DNA of 52,576 nt. Source: DATKKG01 sp035543015. GTDB lineage: Archaea; Thermoproteota; Nitrososphaeria; Conexivisphaerales; DTJL01. The translations under genes and the position numbers were made by a program. Within the stretch, counting starts at the first letter, position 1. Each line of letters opens with the position of its first letter. This document shows, in pieces, positions 14,909 to 23,236 of the stretch. A model generated the notes under the pieces. The model searched no databases. It was given only the letters and a program-made list of their open reading frames with translations, and was not told where the DNA came from. The DNA is taken from contig DATKKG010000022.1 of assembly GCA_035543015.1 (NCBI GenBank), positions 1 through 52,576 on the forward strand, written 5' to 3'.

Positions 14909-16759
14909 CTAGCTCTTTGAGACCTTCTCCAGCTCGCTCAGGAAGTGCTCGAACCTTCCGAACCCGAGGTCCCAAAAAGAGGGGTCAGCAACGTCCAGCC
15001 CCACCACTCTCCCTATCTCGGCCGGGGACTTGCTGCTGCCCAGAGAGAGCGCCTCCTTGAACTTCGGCACGAAGGCCCTTCCCTCCCTCAGGTACCTCTC
15101 ATACGCGGCGTAGACGAACAGCTGGGCGTACACGTACGGATAGTTGTAGAACCTGTAGTTGGAGAAGTAATAGTGAGGCTTCATGGTCCACTCCGCTTCG
15201 AGCTCATTGAACCACTCGACGTCGTCACCGTAGATCCTGTCCCTGGCGGCGGTCCAGCGCCTGCAGATCCCCTTGTAGTCAAGGTACTCTCCCCTGCGGA
15301 TGGCGTCGTAGAGGCTCTGTTCGAACCATGCCCTGGCCGTCACCTGGAAGATCACCATCCCGGCTTCGTCGAGCACGTGGCAGAGCACGGCCATCTTCTC
15401 CGATTCCGACTTGGCCTCGCCCGTCAGCAGGTCGGTCATGAGCAGCTCCCCGAAGATGGAGGCCGTCTCCGCCACGATGGAGGGTGTGTCCATGTTCAGG
15501 TAGCTTTGGCGGGCCTCGAAGTAGTAGTCATGCGTCGCGTGACCCAGCTCGTGTGCCATGGTGAACACATCGTTGAGGTGGCCATTGAAAGAAGCGAACA
15601 CGAACGCGGACCTGCCCCTGTACCATGGCGCGCAGAAGGCTCCGTTCATCTTGCCGAACCGAGGCGACAGGTCGAGATGCCTCCTTGCGAGCATGTCCTT
15701 GACGGCTGCGGCATATTCATCATCGAACTTCACGTAGGCTTTGGTGACCAGCGCCTTCGCAGTTTCGTAGTCGTACGTAAGGTCGGGAACCTGAGGCAGG
15801 GGCGCAACGATGTCGTGGCATCCGAGCTTGTGAAGGCCCATCAGCTTGGCCTTCAGCCTCAGATAGCGCCTGTAGAGCTCCACATGGCCCTCGACGGAGC
15901 TCAGGAGGCCGTCTATGATGCCCTTCTCGGTGTCGTTCGCGATAAGGCTGGCCTCCATCGGCGAGGAGTACCTCCGCACGTCGCCAACGTTGACCCAGTC
16001 GTTGCAGATGCTCCTGAGAGCGAAGCTGAAGATCTCCCCCGACCCCCCAAGGGTGCCGTATATCGACCTGTTCGCGGACTCCCTCGTGGCCCTGTCGTGG
16101 TGGTGCAGGAGGCCGTTCGCTTCGCCATAGCTCATTGTCTTCCTGACGCCCTCCACCGAGACCTCGATTTCGCGCGTGTTCAGCCATCTGTTCTGGAGCT
16201 CCTCCCACGCCCTCACGCCGAACTGGTCCTTGGTGATCACGAGCTTCTCCTCCGACTCGCTGAGGAAATGGATGGCCCTCCTTCCGAGCCTCTCCAGTGC
16301 ATGCGAGTAGGTCGCAAGGCTTGCCTCCTTCGGCAGGGAACGCTCCTTGGACACCCTGGCGCCGAGTTCAACTTCGAAGAACGCCAGCTCCTTGTTGAGG
16401 CCGGCCACGATCTTGCTCGCCCTGTCGTGCAGCGCCTGGGTGTCGGTGAGGGTCATGTTCGCCTGGAAAGCGAGTGTCGAAAAGAGGTCCAGGTCGAAGA
16501 TGCGGACCTGAAGGGCTTCGTAATCTTGAATGCATCTTCTGACATCGACTGGCGCCAGGCTCCCTATCTTGCCTCTATACTTCTCTGCAAAGCTGTCGGC
16601 CTCCTTGGACGCGCCATCGATAGCCGCCTGAATCGAAGGGTCCGTGGTGCTGGGGAAGATTTCGGTCAAGTCCCACGAGATTTCTTCCAAAGGGCCTTCA
16701 CTTCCCTGTTTCGAGCTGCGGCTTACGGTTAAGCGTTTTGGACGTTCGTTAGGCGCCAA
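14909..16759 (-). CDS. pepF: Oligoendopeptidase F-like M3 metallopeptidase
   Basis: A cytoplasmic zinc peptidase that degrades short peptides, 616 residues. The HExxH site reads MAHELGHATHDYYFEARQ near residue 400, followed by the downstream Glu-containing region SIVAETASIFGELLM. The N-terminal half is the helical M3 recognition region. TTG 16759 is the first in-frame start and lies 35 nt after the DUF4760-like gene, so the two are probably one transcript. It converges with SRP RNA. Confidence 0.9.
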   Translation of the reverse strand: MAPNERPKRLTVSRSSKQGSEGPLEEISWDLTEIFPSTTDPSIQAAIDGASKEADSFAEKYRGKIGSLAPVDVRRCIQDYEALQVRIFDLDLFSTLAFQANMTLTDTQALHDRASKIVAGLNKELAFFEVELGARVSKERSLPKEASLATYSHALERLGRRAIHFLSESEEKLVITKDQFGVRAWEELQNRWLNTREIEVSVEGVRKTMSYGEANGLLHHHDRATRESANRSIYGTLGGSGEIFSFALRSICNDWVNVGDVRRYSSPMEASLIANDTEKGIIDGLLSSVEGHVELYRRYLRLKAKLMGLHKLGCHDIVAPLPQVPDLTYDYETAKALVTKAYVKFDDEYAAAVKDMLARRHLDLSPRFGKMNGAFCAPWYRGRSAFVFASFNGHLNDVFTMAHELGHATHDYYFEARQSYLNMDTPSIVAETASIFGELLMTDLLTGEAKSESEKMAVLCHVLDEAGMVIFQVTARAWFEQSLYDAIRRGEYLDYKGICRRWTAARDRIYGDDVEWFNELEAEWTMKPHYYFSNYRFYNYPYVYAQLFVYAAYERYLREGRAFVPKFKEALSLGSSKSPAEIGRVVGLDVADPSFWDLGFGRFEHFLSELEKVSKS

Positions 16760-16794
16760 GAACTCCGCTCCGGACGCGGCAGCCTGCTCTCTTT

Positions 16795-17307
16795 TCAGCT
16801 GGCCACTTTCTCTCTGAGGATGAAACTTCTCCAGTACCCCACGTCTTCCAACTCGGGCGCGCTCTTGCCCCTCTTCTTACGCGCGTAGACCAGGAGCCTC
16901 TTGACGAGGTACTCGAAGTTGTCGTAGAGCTCTCTGTTCTCCTTCCGCATCTCCAAGACATACTTCTTCGAGGTGAACCAGTAAGCCAAGGGACTGTGGA
17001 AGAAGCCTTCGAAGAGTACATCCTCATGGATCGCCTTCTTGCGGAGGAGAAGGCCGCATTCCTCGAAGAAGTCGAGGACGTAGTAAGCTTCGTTCACGAA
17101 CTTGCCCTCAAGGAAGCCCGCGGCGGCCTTCCGTCTCAGCTCCTTCATCCTCTCGCTGTCGAACTTGTCTTCGAACCTGAGGAGCACGTCGATGCTTCGG
17201 GTGATCGCAGTGGACCTGTTCTGCAGCCAGATCGCAATCAATGCGCCCATCGCAGTGACCATCGCTGCCCAGGCAGATACTGCAGCCCAGTCTACAACAA
17301 GGGCCAA
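16795..17307 (-). CDS. DUF4760-like membrane-anchored protein
   Basis: A 170-residue protein. A single N-terminal transmembrane helix (WAAVSAWAAMVTAMGALIAIW) is followed by a charged helical cytoplasmic part resembling DUF4760 proteins (LLRFEDKFDSERMKELRRKAA, then VLDFFEECGLLLRKK). The function is unknown. TTG 17307 begins the frame; I see no strong TATA box upstream. The 187-nt gap up to 17494 holds no gene I can support. Family assignment is tentative. Confidence 0.6.
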   Translation of the reverse strand: MALVVDWAAVSAWAAMVTAMGALIAIWLQNRSTAITRSIDVLLRFEDKFDSERMKELRRKAAAGFLEGKFVNEAYYVLDFFEECGLLLRKKAIHEDVLFEGFFHSPLAYWFTSKKYVLEMRKENRELYDNFEYLVKRLLVYARKKRGKSAPELEDVGYWRSFILREKVAS

Positions 17308-17494
17308 CTCAGGAGATCGCTCCTGACATGGTTGCCTCGCATTCTGGGAATGGGCTCACCACCAGCCGGCTTCGTCGCACGAATCACAAAACGAAGGCCG
17401 AGATATATGAGGCTATCTTACCTAGAGTCCGGGAGTTCATGCCCCGACGATGGGGTTGGCTGCCTCTACGCGATGAGACAGTTGCTCAGTGGCG

Positions 17495-18010
17495 CTATTG
17501 GGTGTCACGCTTGGCATATTCGCGCAGGCGCCTCAATTGCCAATCCCTTTCCCTCATGAGGCTATAGTCTTTGCCGTCCCGACTAGCCGCTGCCTTGAGG
17601 GCATATGCGGCGCTGCCCAGGGCGTGGGTGGGGACATGAGCAGTCGCCGCCGCATGGCCGGCAGCACGGGCAGCGGCAATCGCTCCTTTCTCCTTTGCAC
17701 TGCGTGCTGCAGCGTGGGCTTCGAATGATGCCCTGCGCACGTCAGCCGTCTTGGATGCGCCCGCAGTCACCCACTCGCGGCACGCCTCGATGGCCCTTCT
17801 GGGCCTGTCGTCATCGGGATGGCTCTCTTCGAAATATGGAAGGACATGTTCGGCGCAGTCCGCAGCCCAGAGAGCCAGTATCCTATGGTCGGACTTGACC
17901 TGACGACCACTGAGCTCCGAGACAGGCCTGTTGAGGACATCTGCGGCCGACTTCCGCACTTCAGAGATCAATGCAGGCAGCTTCTTCTGGTTCAAGTTTG
18001 GCCGTGCCAC
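17495..18010 (-). CDS. Imm5-like putative immunity protein
   Basis: A 171-residue alanine-rich helical protein. The pattern ALWAADCAEHVLPYFEESHP, then RRAIEACREWV, then repeated Ala/His segments (AAARAAGHAAATAHVPTHA) matches the Imm-5-like predicted immunity family. That family is usually linked to polymorphic toxins and is also seen as orphans. The frame opens at 18079, but GTG 18010 is 26 nt from the TATA-like box at 18031-18040, so I prefer it. No adjacent toxin is visible. The immunity role is a family-based prediction only. Confidence 0.65.
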   Translation of the reverse strand: MARPNLNQKKLPALISEVRKSAADVLNRPVSELSGRQVKSDHRILALWAADCAEHVLPYFEESHPDDDRPRRAIEACREWVTAGASKTADVRRASFEAHAAARSAKEKGAIAAARAAGHAAATAHVPTHALGSAAYALKAAASRDGKDYSLMRERDWQLRRLREYAKRDTQ

Positions 18011-18194
18011 GCGCGGTTGACGAGGCGACAAGCTATAAGACCTTGCCGGGTGCAGCATACCACCCTCCAACCAAGGCATGACTTTTGTCGTCGGAGCGGG
18101 GTATCAGCTCCGCCGTCGTTTCGTGACACTCCATTCGCAGGTCCAAGCCCTAGCCCCAAAGAGTCAAAAGCCTGTCCCGCCTTTACATCTCCGT

Positions 18195-18362
18195 ATGCCC
18201 GTCTGCGACGTCTGCGGGAAGATCGTGAAGGACCTCAGAAAACACAAGGCCCGCGGGCGATGCGGGAAGAAGGGAAGAAGGAAGTCTGGGCTTCCTCCCA
18301 AATACCGACTGGACTCCCCCGAGCGAAGGCTGTCCATGGACTCCGGTTTCACCGGTTATTGA
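18195..18362 (+). CDS. Small C2HC zinc-finger protein
   Basis: A 55-residue protein beginning MPVCDVCGKIVKDLRKHKA and continuing RGRCGKKGRRK. The C-x2-C-x9-H-x5-C pattern with a strongly basic segment looks like a nucleic-acid-binding finger. ATG 18195 is about 28 nt after GTCAAAAGC (18163-18171). The frame is open upstream to 18078, but that part looks non-coding. It is divergent from the Imm5-like gene. Partners are unknown. Confidence 0.5.
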   Translation: MPVCDVCGKIVKDLRKHKARGRCGKKGRRKSGLPPKYRLDSPERRLSMDSGFTGY

Positions 18363-18530
18363 ATGCCTGTGAAAGAGCCAGAGGGTCTCGCTTTCGTTCG
18401 ACGACCTATCGCCATCGATAGCGTGAAGAAGAACGGGCTCAGCCCGTTCGCAGGTTCATTCGATGAGAAGGTGCTCCGCCAACGGAAGGTGGTGGACTTC
18501 TCGTGCTGGCCTCACAGTAACACCTTTTAG
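18363..18530 (+). CDS. Possible 55-residue ORF of unknown function
   Basis: An ATG overlaps the stop region of the zinc-finger gene. The frame runs 55 codons (MPVKEPEGLAFVRRPIAIDS onward) to TAG at 18528. The overlap favours coupled translation, but I recognise no domain. It contains a palindrome, GAACGGGC-TCA-GCCCGTTC (18431-18449), which may be regulatory instead. The TATA-like CTTTTAG for the next gene sits at its end. Confidence 0.25.
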   Translation: MPVKEPEGLAFVRRPIAIDSVKKNGLSPFAGSFDEKVLRQRKVVDFSCWPHSNTF

Positions 18531-18557
18531 CAGAGTGCCCCTTCACTAGAGAATGCC

Positions 18558-19658
18558 GTGCATATGAAGCGAGCTTGGGCGCGATCTCTGGCGATCGTCT
18601 TTGTTGCCATCATGATCGCTCCGGGATTTGCACTTAGTCCAGCATTGGCTGCAGGAGGGCTGGGCACCTCTGTGGATAGTGTGTCGCTGGGCTCCTCTCC
18701 CGAGTGGATCGCTTATGACGCGTCCAACGGATACCTCTATGTCACCCTACCCGATTCAGGTGCCGTGGCTGTCGTGGATGGAGCGACGAACGCACCTGTG
18801 GTCAACATAGATGTCGGCATGAGGCCCGAAGGGATAGCATACGACCCTGCTAGCGGGTTCCTCTACGTCGCCGACCAAGGTTCCGGCACGGTGTCTGTCA
18901 TCGACGGAGCCACGGACAAGGTGCTTGTCAACGTAACGGTTGGGGATTCTCCGTACGGGGTGGCCTACGACCCCGCAAACGGCTACGTCTACGTCACACA
19001 CCATTTCTCGAACGCGGTGTCGGTCATAGACGGGGGCACGGCCGTGGTGTTGGGCAGCATTGCCGTCGGAATGGATTCGTACGGGATCGCCTATGACCCC
19101 GCCAACGGACGCATGTACGTTTCCGACTCTTATTATTCGGGCATCGTCTCGGTCATCGATGGAGGCGTCAACGCGGTGGTGGGGAACGTGTCCGTCGGCC
19201 ACTACCCGTATGGGATAGCCTACGACCCGTCCAACGGTTACATCTACGTCGCAAACTCCTATCTTCCGGGCACGGTTTCGGTCATCGACGGGATCACGGA
19301 CGAAGTGGTGGAGAACGTGACGGTCGGCTATTACCCTTGCGGGATCGCCTATGACCCGTCCGACGGGCACCTTTATGTGACCAACCTCGGCTCTGACACT
19401 GTTTCTGTCGTCGATGGTACAACCAACGATCTAATAGGGAACGTTACGGTGGGCAGTTCTCCCCTTGGGATAGCCTACGACCAATCAAACGGATGCATCT
19501 ACGTCGCCAACTCAGGCTCGCAGAGCATCTCCGTCATATCGACAGGAACCCCGATACCCGAGTTCCCGGCATCCCTCCTTTTCTTCACGATTCCAGTTTC
19601 CGTGTTCGTTGGCATGTTCGTCGAACGCAGGCTGGGGCGTCAGGGCCGACTGACCTGA
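18558..19658 (+). CDS. Secreted YVTN-type beta-propeller protein with PEF-CTERM-like tail
   Basis: A 366-residue surface protein. A signal peptide covers the first 32 residues or so (SLAIVFVAIMIAPGFALSPALA). About seven repeats of roughly 42 residues follow, each with a GIAYDPxNGxxYV and VSVIDG core, enough for one complete propeller. It ends with PIPEFP, a hydrophobic helix and the basic ERRLGRQGR. This tripartite tail resembles archaeosortase-processed PEF-CTERM signals. The start is GTG 18558 (ATG 18564 also possible), near a CTTTTAG box. Expected role: cell-surface binding or scaffold. Confidence 0.85.
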   Translation: MHMKRAWARSLAIVFVAIMIAPGFALSPALAAGGLGTSVDSVSLGSSPEWIAYDASNGYLYVTLPDSGAVAVVDGATNAPVVNIDVGMRPEGIAYDPASGFLYVADQGSGTVSVIDGATDKVLVNVTVGDSPYGVAYDPANGYVYVTHHFSNAVSVIDGGTAVVLGSIAVGMDSYGIAYDPANGRMYVSDSYYSGIVSVIDGGVNAVVGNVSVGHYPYGIAYDPSNGYIYVANSYLPGTVSVIDGITDEVVENVTVGYYPCGIAYDPSDGHLYVTNLGSDTVSVVDGTTNDLIGNVTVGSSPLGIAYDQSNGCIYVANSGSQSISVISTGTPIPEFPASLLFFTIPVSVFVGMFVERRLGRQGRLT

Positions 19659-19758
19659 ACCCCGCCCCCTCCTATGACGGAATCGGCGGGCGTTCTCCGC
19701 TTTAGAACGGGTGTTCGTCCGATTGGGCTTTAATCACCACACTTCCTTCCCATAGCTC

Positions 19759-21705
19759 ATGCAGAAGGCTTCGGCGAACTATACTTGGCGCAAGAGTGCT
19801 GCGATGCTAGTCATGGGAGTAGTTTGCGCGGCGGGCCTGCTTGGCGCGCTTTCCGTGGTGTCTCTTAACTACCATGTCCCGCCCGGCAACCATCCGGCAA
19901 ATGTGGTCGTGGAGGGGCTAAGCTCCTTCCAGGGTTACCCTGAACTTCGGGCCTTTATCGACGCGAACGCCAAGAGCGCGCAGAGGTACGACATGTTGGG
20001 CGGGTTCGGCGGGATCTTCCGCGGCCTGCCGGTCATGGGCTTCGCCGGCGCCGCCGCTCCGACTTACGAAACAGCGCTCACTTCGGGCTCGACCCCCTCA
20101 TACACGGGCACCAACGTCCAGGTCCAGGGCGTCGACGAGGTGGACAGGGTGAAGACTGACGGGATCCACCTCTTCGTTTCGACGGCTGACGCCGTGACGA
20201 TAATGAACGCCTACCCGCCGAACTCGACTGCCGTCCTTTCTCGGATCTCCCTCAAGGGAGACAACGTGCTGGGGATAGAAGTGTATCAGGACCGCCTCTT
20301 CGTCGTCAGCCAGCGGTCCTCGGGCGACGTATACGTCGACCTCCTCCTCTACGACGTCTCCAACCTCTCGTCGCCAAGGCTGATGGAGAACTCCAGTATC
20401 CAGGGGAGCTACGTGTCGGCGCGAATGGCCCAGGGGTACGCCTACGCCGTCGTCCAGCAGCCCTCCTACCAGTGGACGAGCGGCAACGCGACGGCCGCCA
20501 TGCCGGAGGTGTACGAGAAAGGCAACCTGGTGGTCCTCCCGCCGTCCTCCATATTCTACGCGCAGAACGTGACTCTCATCAGCTACTACACGATGATCGT
20601 TAGCATGAGCATGTCCACGGGGACGAACAACGTCACTTCAGTCCTCACCGGACCGTCCTCGACCATCTACGTGTCCACTTCCAACATCTACGTCGTCTAC
20701 GCGAACTATCCCGTGTTCTACGCCGACGGCATACCCGGGGACGTCTTCAACGGTGGATTCGCTTCGACGACCGGGACGGTGCAATCGCAGAACAGCACCA
20801 TATTCCGCGCTTCATATTCGAACGGCACCGTCAGCGTTGCGGCCGTGGGCTCTGTGCCAGGGGCGGTCCTGAACCAGTTCTCGATGGATGAATACGGCGC
20901 GTACTTCAGGATCGCGACGAGCGGAATGGCCGTCATCAACGGGGCGGCGACGACCAGCGACGACGTCTACGTGCTCGACCGGAACATGAGCCAGGTGGCA
21001 GCCCTCAGGAACATCGCGCCAGGGGAGAACATCTATGCCGTTCGCTTTGTCGATGACATGGGCTACGTGGTCACGTTCGAGCAGATCGACCCTCTCTTCG
21101 CCATCTCCTTCAGGGACGTGACCAACCCCATCATCCTCAGCGCACTCAAGGTCACCGGCTTCTCCGACTACCTCCATCCCCTGCCGAACGGCCACCTGAT
21201 AGGTGTCGGGAAGGACGCAGTGCCAGCATCCAACGGCGACTTCGCCTGGTACCTGGGGCTGAAGCTCTCCCTCTTCCAGGTCTTCGACAACGGGACGTCG
21301 ACGCAGGTCTCAAAGTACCTGATAGGGGACCGCGGGACGGACTCGCCGGTGCTCAACGACCATCTAGCGTTCACCTTCGATTCAACACGGAACATAATGG
21401 TCATCCCAGTCACTCTCGCGCAGGTGAGCGGGAACCAGAAGGTCGATCCGAACAGCCCTCCGCCCTATGGCGACATCGTCTGGCAGGGTGTCTACGTCTT
21501 CAACGTGACGGACATGGGCTTCACGCTCCTCGGCCAGGTCTCCCAGTACCCCGCCAGCCAGAGCTTCGGCTCCTCGCCCAATAGCAGCCTGCAGATCGAC
21601 AGGAGCGTCATCATAGGGAACTACCTCTACACCGTCTCGCAGAGCGAGGTCATGGTGAGCGACCTGTCCTCGTTCTCCACCCTCGCGACGGTCCCTCTGG
21701 GCTGA
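19759..21705 (+). CDS. Secreted Beta_propel family protein (COG4880-like)
   Basis: A 648-residue protein with an N-terminal signal/anchor helix (SAAMLVMGVVCAAGLLGALSVV) and the hallmark GTNVQVQGVDEVDRVKTDG. That sequence identifies the archaeal/bacterial C-terminal beta-propeller family PF09826. The body is rich in NxS/NxT sites, suggesting surface glycosylation. ATG 19759 lies 28 nt after CTTTAATC (19728-19735), so it has its own promoter. No enzymatic motif was seen. It is the second propeller protein in a row, so both may belong to the cell envelope. Confidence 0.85.
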   Translation: MQKASANYTWRKSAAMLVMGVVCAAGLLGALSVVSLNYHVPPGNHPANVVVEGLSSFQGYPELRAFIDANAKSAQRYDMLGGFGGIFRGLPVMGFAGAAAPTYETALTSGSTPSYTGTNVQVQGVDEVDRVKTDGIHLFVSTADAVTIMNAYPPNSTAVLSRISLKGDNVLGIEVYQDRLFVVSQRSSGDVYVDLLLYDVSNLSSPRLMENSSIQGSYVSARMAQGYAYAVVQQPSYQWTSGNATAAMPEVYEKGNLVVLPPSSIFYAQNVTLISYYTMIVSMSMSTGTNNVTSVLTGPSSTIYVSTSNIYVVYANYPVFYADGIPGDVFNGGFASTTGTVQSQNSTIFRASYSNGTVSVAAVGSVPGAVLNQFSMDEYGAYFRIATSGMAVINGAATTSDDVYVLDRNMSQVAALRNIAPGENIYAVRFVDDMGYVVTFEQIDPLFAISFRDVTNPIILSALKVTGFSDYLHPLPNGHLIGVGKDAVPASNGDFAWYLGLKLSLFQVFDNGTSTQVSKYLIGDRGTDSPVLNDHLAFTFDSTRNIMVIPVTLAQVSGNQKVDPNSPPPYGDIVWQGVYVFNVTDMGFTLLGQVSQYPASQSFGSSPNSSLQIDRSVIIGNYLYTVSQSEVMVSDLSSFSTLATVPLG

Positions 21706-21764
21706 CCAAGTAACTTCGTGGGACCCCAGCTCCATTTTCGCAGGCCCAAGCCCATGTCTTGCGG

Positions 21765-21944
21765 TCAGTTATCGCCTGACGGGCGGTTGTAGCTCTTCTT
21801 GCGACAATAGGGGCAGCGCGTAAGATACCAACGGTATCCTGGCACGCCACCGAACAGAAACCATGGAATGACGAACTTTCTCTGCAATCCGCTGATCTCA
21901 AACTCGCGGTGGCAATTCTTACAGGTGAGAGTGAACTTGCCCAA
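21765..21944 (-). CDS. 59-residue zinc-ribbon protein
   Basis: The minus frame reads MGKFTLTCKNCHREFEISGL, then a Trp/Phe-rich stretch (VIPWFLFGGVPGYRWY) and a second knuckle TRCPYCRKKSYN. Two CxxC pairs would bind one zinc. The frame follows in-frame stops at 21961-21966. The start is probably TTG 21944, with GGAG about 12 nt upstream. A TATA-like GGTTAAATC (near 21999-22007) is about 30 nt before the likely transcript start. It is short and easily missed, but the cysteine pattern is convincing. Confidence 0.65.
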   Translation of the reverse strand: MGKFTLTCKNCHREFEISGLQRKFVIPWFLFGGVPGYRWYLTRCPYCRKKSYNRPSGDN

Positions 21945-22064
21945 TCCAATCAGTATCTCCTATTACCGCGACGGCCAGCCTTCCGTGTCCTCCTCGCTGA
22001 TTTAACCAATTGTTTTCAACAACACAAAGATGATTAACCTCGCCGGATTACGCTTTGCCTTGAA

Positions 22065-22151
22065 GCCGGGGTACCCTAGCCTGGTAGGGGGCAGGCCTGC
22101 TAAGTCTGTGGGCGAAAGCCCTCGCGGGTTCAAATCCCGCCCCCGGCGCCA
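22065..22151 (+). tRNA. tRNA-Ser(GCT)
   Basis: The acceptor GCCGGGG pairs with CCCCGGC. The D arm CCCT-AGCCTGGT-AGGG fits, and the anticodon stem CAGGC/GTCTG closes the loop CTGCTAA, giving anticodon GCT. A long variable arm GGGC-GAAA-GCCC marks a class II tRNA, and the T arm is GCGGG-TTCAAAT-CCCGC. Discriminator G and CCA are encoded. No intron is present. Confidence 0.95.
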
Positions 22152-22318
22152 TCTAGAACTCGAGCTCTCTCCCAAGATCACCATTTAGTCACCTGTCTTC
22201 CCATCGCAGAGCTGGCCGGAACCGTAGCCACCATTCCGCGGCGGCGCTGACATCCGCTCGATACGGCCGGACCTCGGGTCGGGACCCAACCATGCAGGCC
22301 TCCGGCCCGAGCTGACTA

Positions 22319-23236
22319 CTATTCCTTTATGTAGGGCGAGGCCAAAGCGGCGGGGGACCTCAGCCTGGCGCCTGCTATGGTCAGGGCCGCGACGGTCACC
22401 AGATAGGGGAGCACCGAAAGCAGGTACGTGTATCCCGCGACCCCTCCGAACTGTATGTACAGCCCCTGGCTTATCCCGAACAGGATGCTCATCCCCAGCG
22501 CCCACTGCGGCTTCCACCCTCCGGATATCACGGCCGCCATGGCGATGAAGCCCAACCCTCTGGTCACGCCCCTTACGAAGTTGGGGGAGTAGTCGACTGA
22601 CAGATACGCCCCGGCCATCCCAATCATCGCCCCGCCCAGGACGGTTGCTACGATCCTGATCTTCGTGACGTTCAGGCCCGCCGTATCGGCCGCCTTCGGG
22701 TTCTCACCCGTCGCCCGGATATGGAGGCCCAGCTTCGTCCTGTACAGGAACCAATACGTGATCACTGGGAGGATGAACATGAATATCTCCAGAGGGCTCA
22801 CGTTCCCGACCACCGGCATGCCGGGGATCGTGAAGACCGGTGCCACACGGAACGCCGGGGGCGTCTGGTCGAAGACGTGGAAGATGAGGATGAGGGCCAG
22901 GACGGTGGCCCCGCCCGAGAAGATGTTCATTCCTATTCCAGCGATGACCTGGTTCACCCTCAGCTTCGTGCTCATGAAGGCCAGCAGGAAGTTCATGACC
23001 ATCCCCGTCAGCATCCCACCCAGTATGCCGACGTAGGGAGACCAGGCTCCAAAGCTTCCCTCCACCCTCCAGTTGACGAACGCAGCGACGAAGGCGCTCA
23101 TCAGCATCACCCCTTCGATGCCGATGTTGAGTATGCCCGACTTCTCGGTGATCAGCTCGCCCTGCGACGCCAGGGCCACCGCGATGGACTGCTGTAGGCC
23201 GACCACCAGCACCAGGGCTATGTCGCCAACGTTCAC
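22319..23236 (-). CDS. Nucleoside-type ABC transporter permease 2
   Basis: A 305-residue integral membrane subunit of the BMP-family (YufQ/NupC-like) importer. It contains multiple helices and the conserved cytoplasmic loop GLHIRATGENPKAADTAGLN, which contacts the ATPase. It overlaps the other permease gene by four bases, so it is the last gene of the importer operon. The 167-nt gap to tRNA-Ser holds nothing recognised. Confidence 0.9.
   Translation of the reverse strand: MNVGDIALVLVVGLQQSIAVALASQGELITEKSGILNIGIEGVMLMSAFVAAFVNWRVEGSFGAWSPYVGILGGMLTGMVMNFLLAFMSTKLRVNQVIAGIGMNIFSGGATVLALILIFHVFDQTPPAFRVAPVFTIPGMPVVGNVSPLEIFMFILPVITYWFLYRTKLGLHIRATGENPKAADTAGLNVTKIRIVATVLGGAMIGMAGAYLSVDYSPNFVRGVTRGLGFIAMAAVISGGWKPQWALGMSILFGISQGLYIQFGGVAGYTYLLSVLPYLVTVAALTIAGARLRSPAALASPYIKE

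Noticed and set aside
14945..16732. Long plus-strand ORF of 595 codons opposite pepF
   Set aside because: It is the antisense shadow of a clear M3 peptidase with HELGH; it has no recognisable domain and arises from GC-rich codon use.
18660..19540. Repeated sequence of about 125 nt, possible CRISPR or tandem DNA repeat
   Set aside because: The repeats are in-frame YVTN propeller blades that vary in DNA sequence; there are no constant repeats with unique spacers.
22002..22184. Minus-strand ORF over the tRNA-Ser region
   Set aside because: It is the reverse strand of a well-folded tRNA-Ser.
14909..22300. Integrated element or prophage covering the accessory stretch
   Set aside because: tRNA-Ser is at one end, but no integrase, direct repeat of the tRNA 3' end or phage gene was found.
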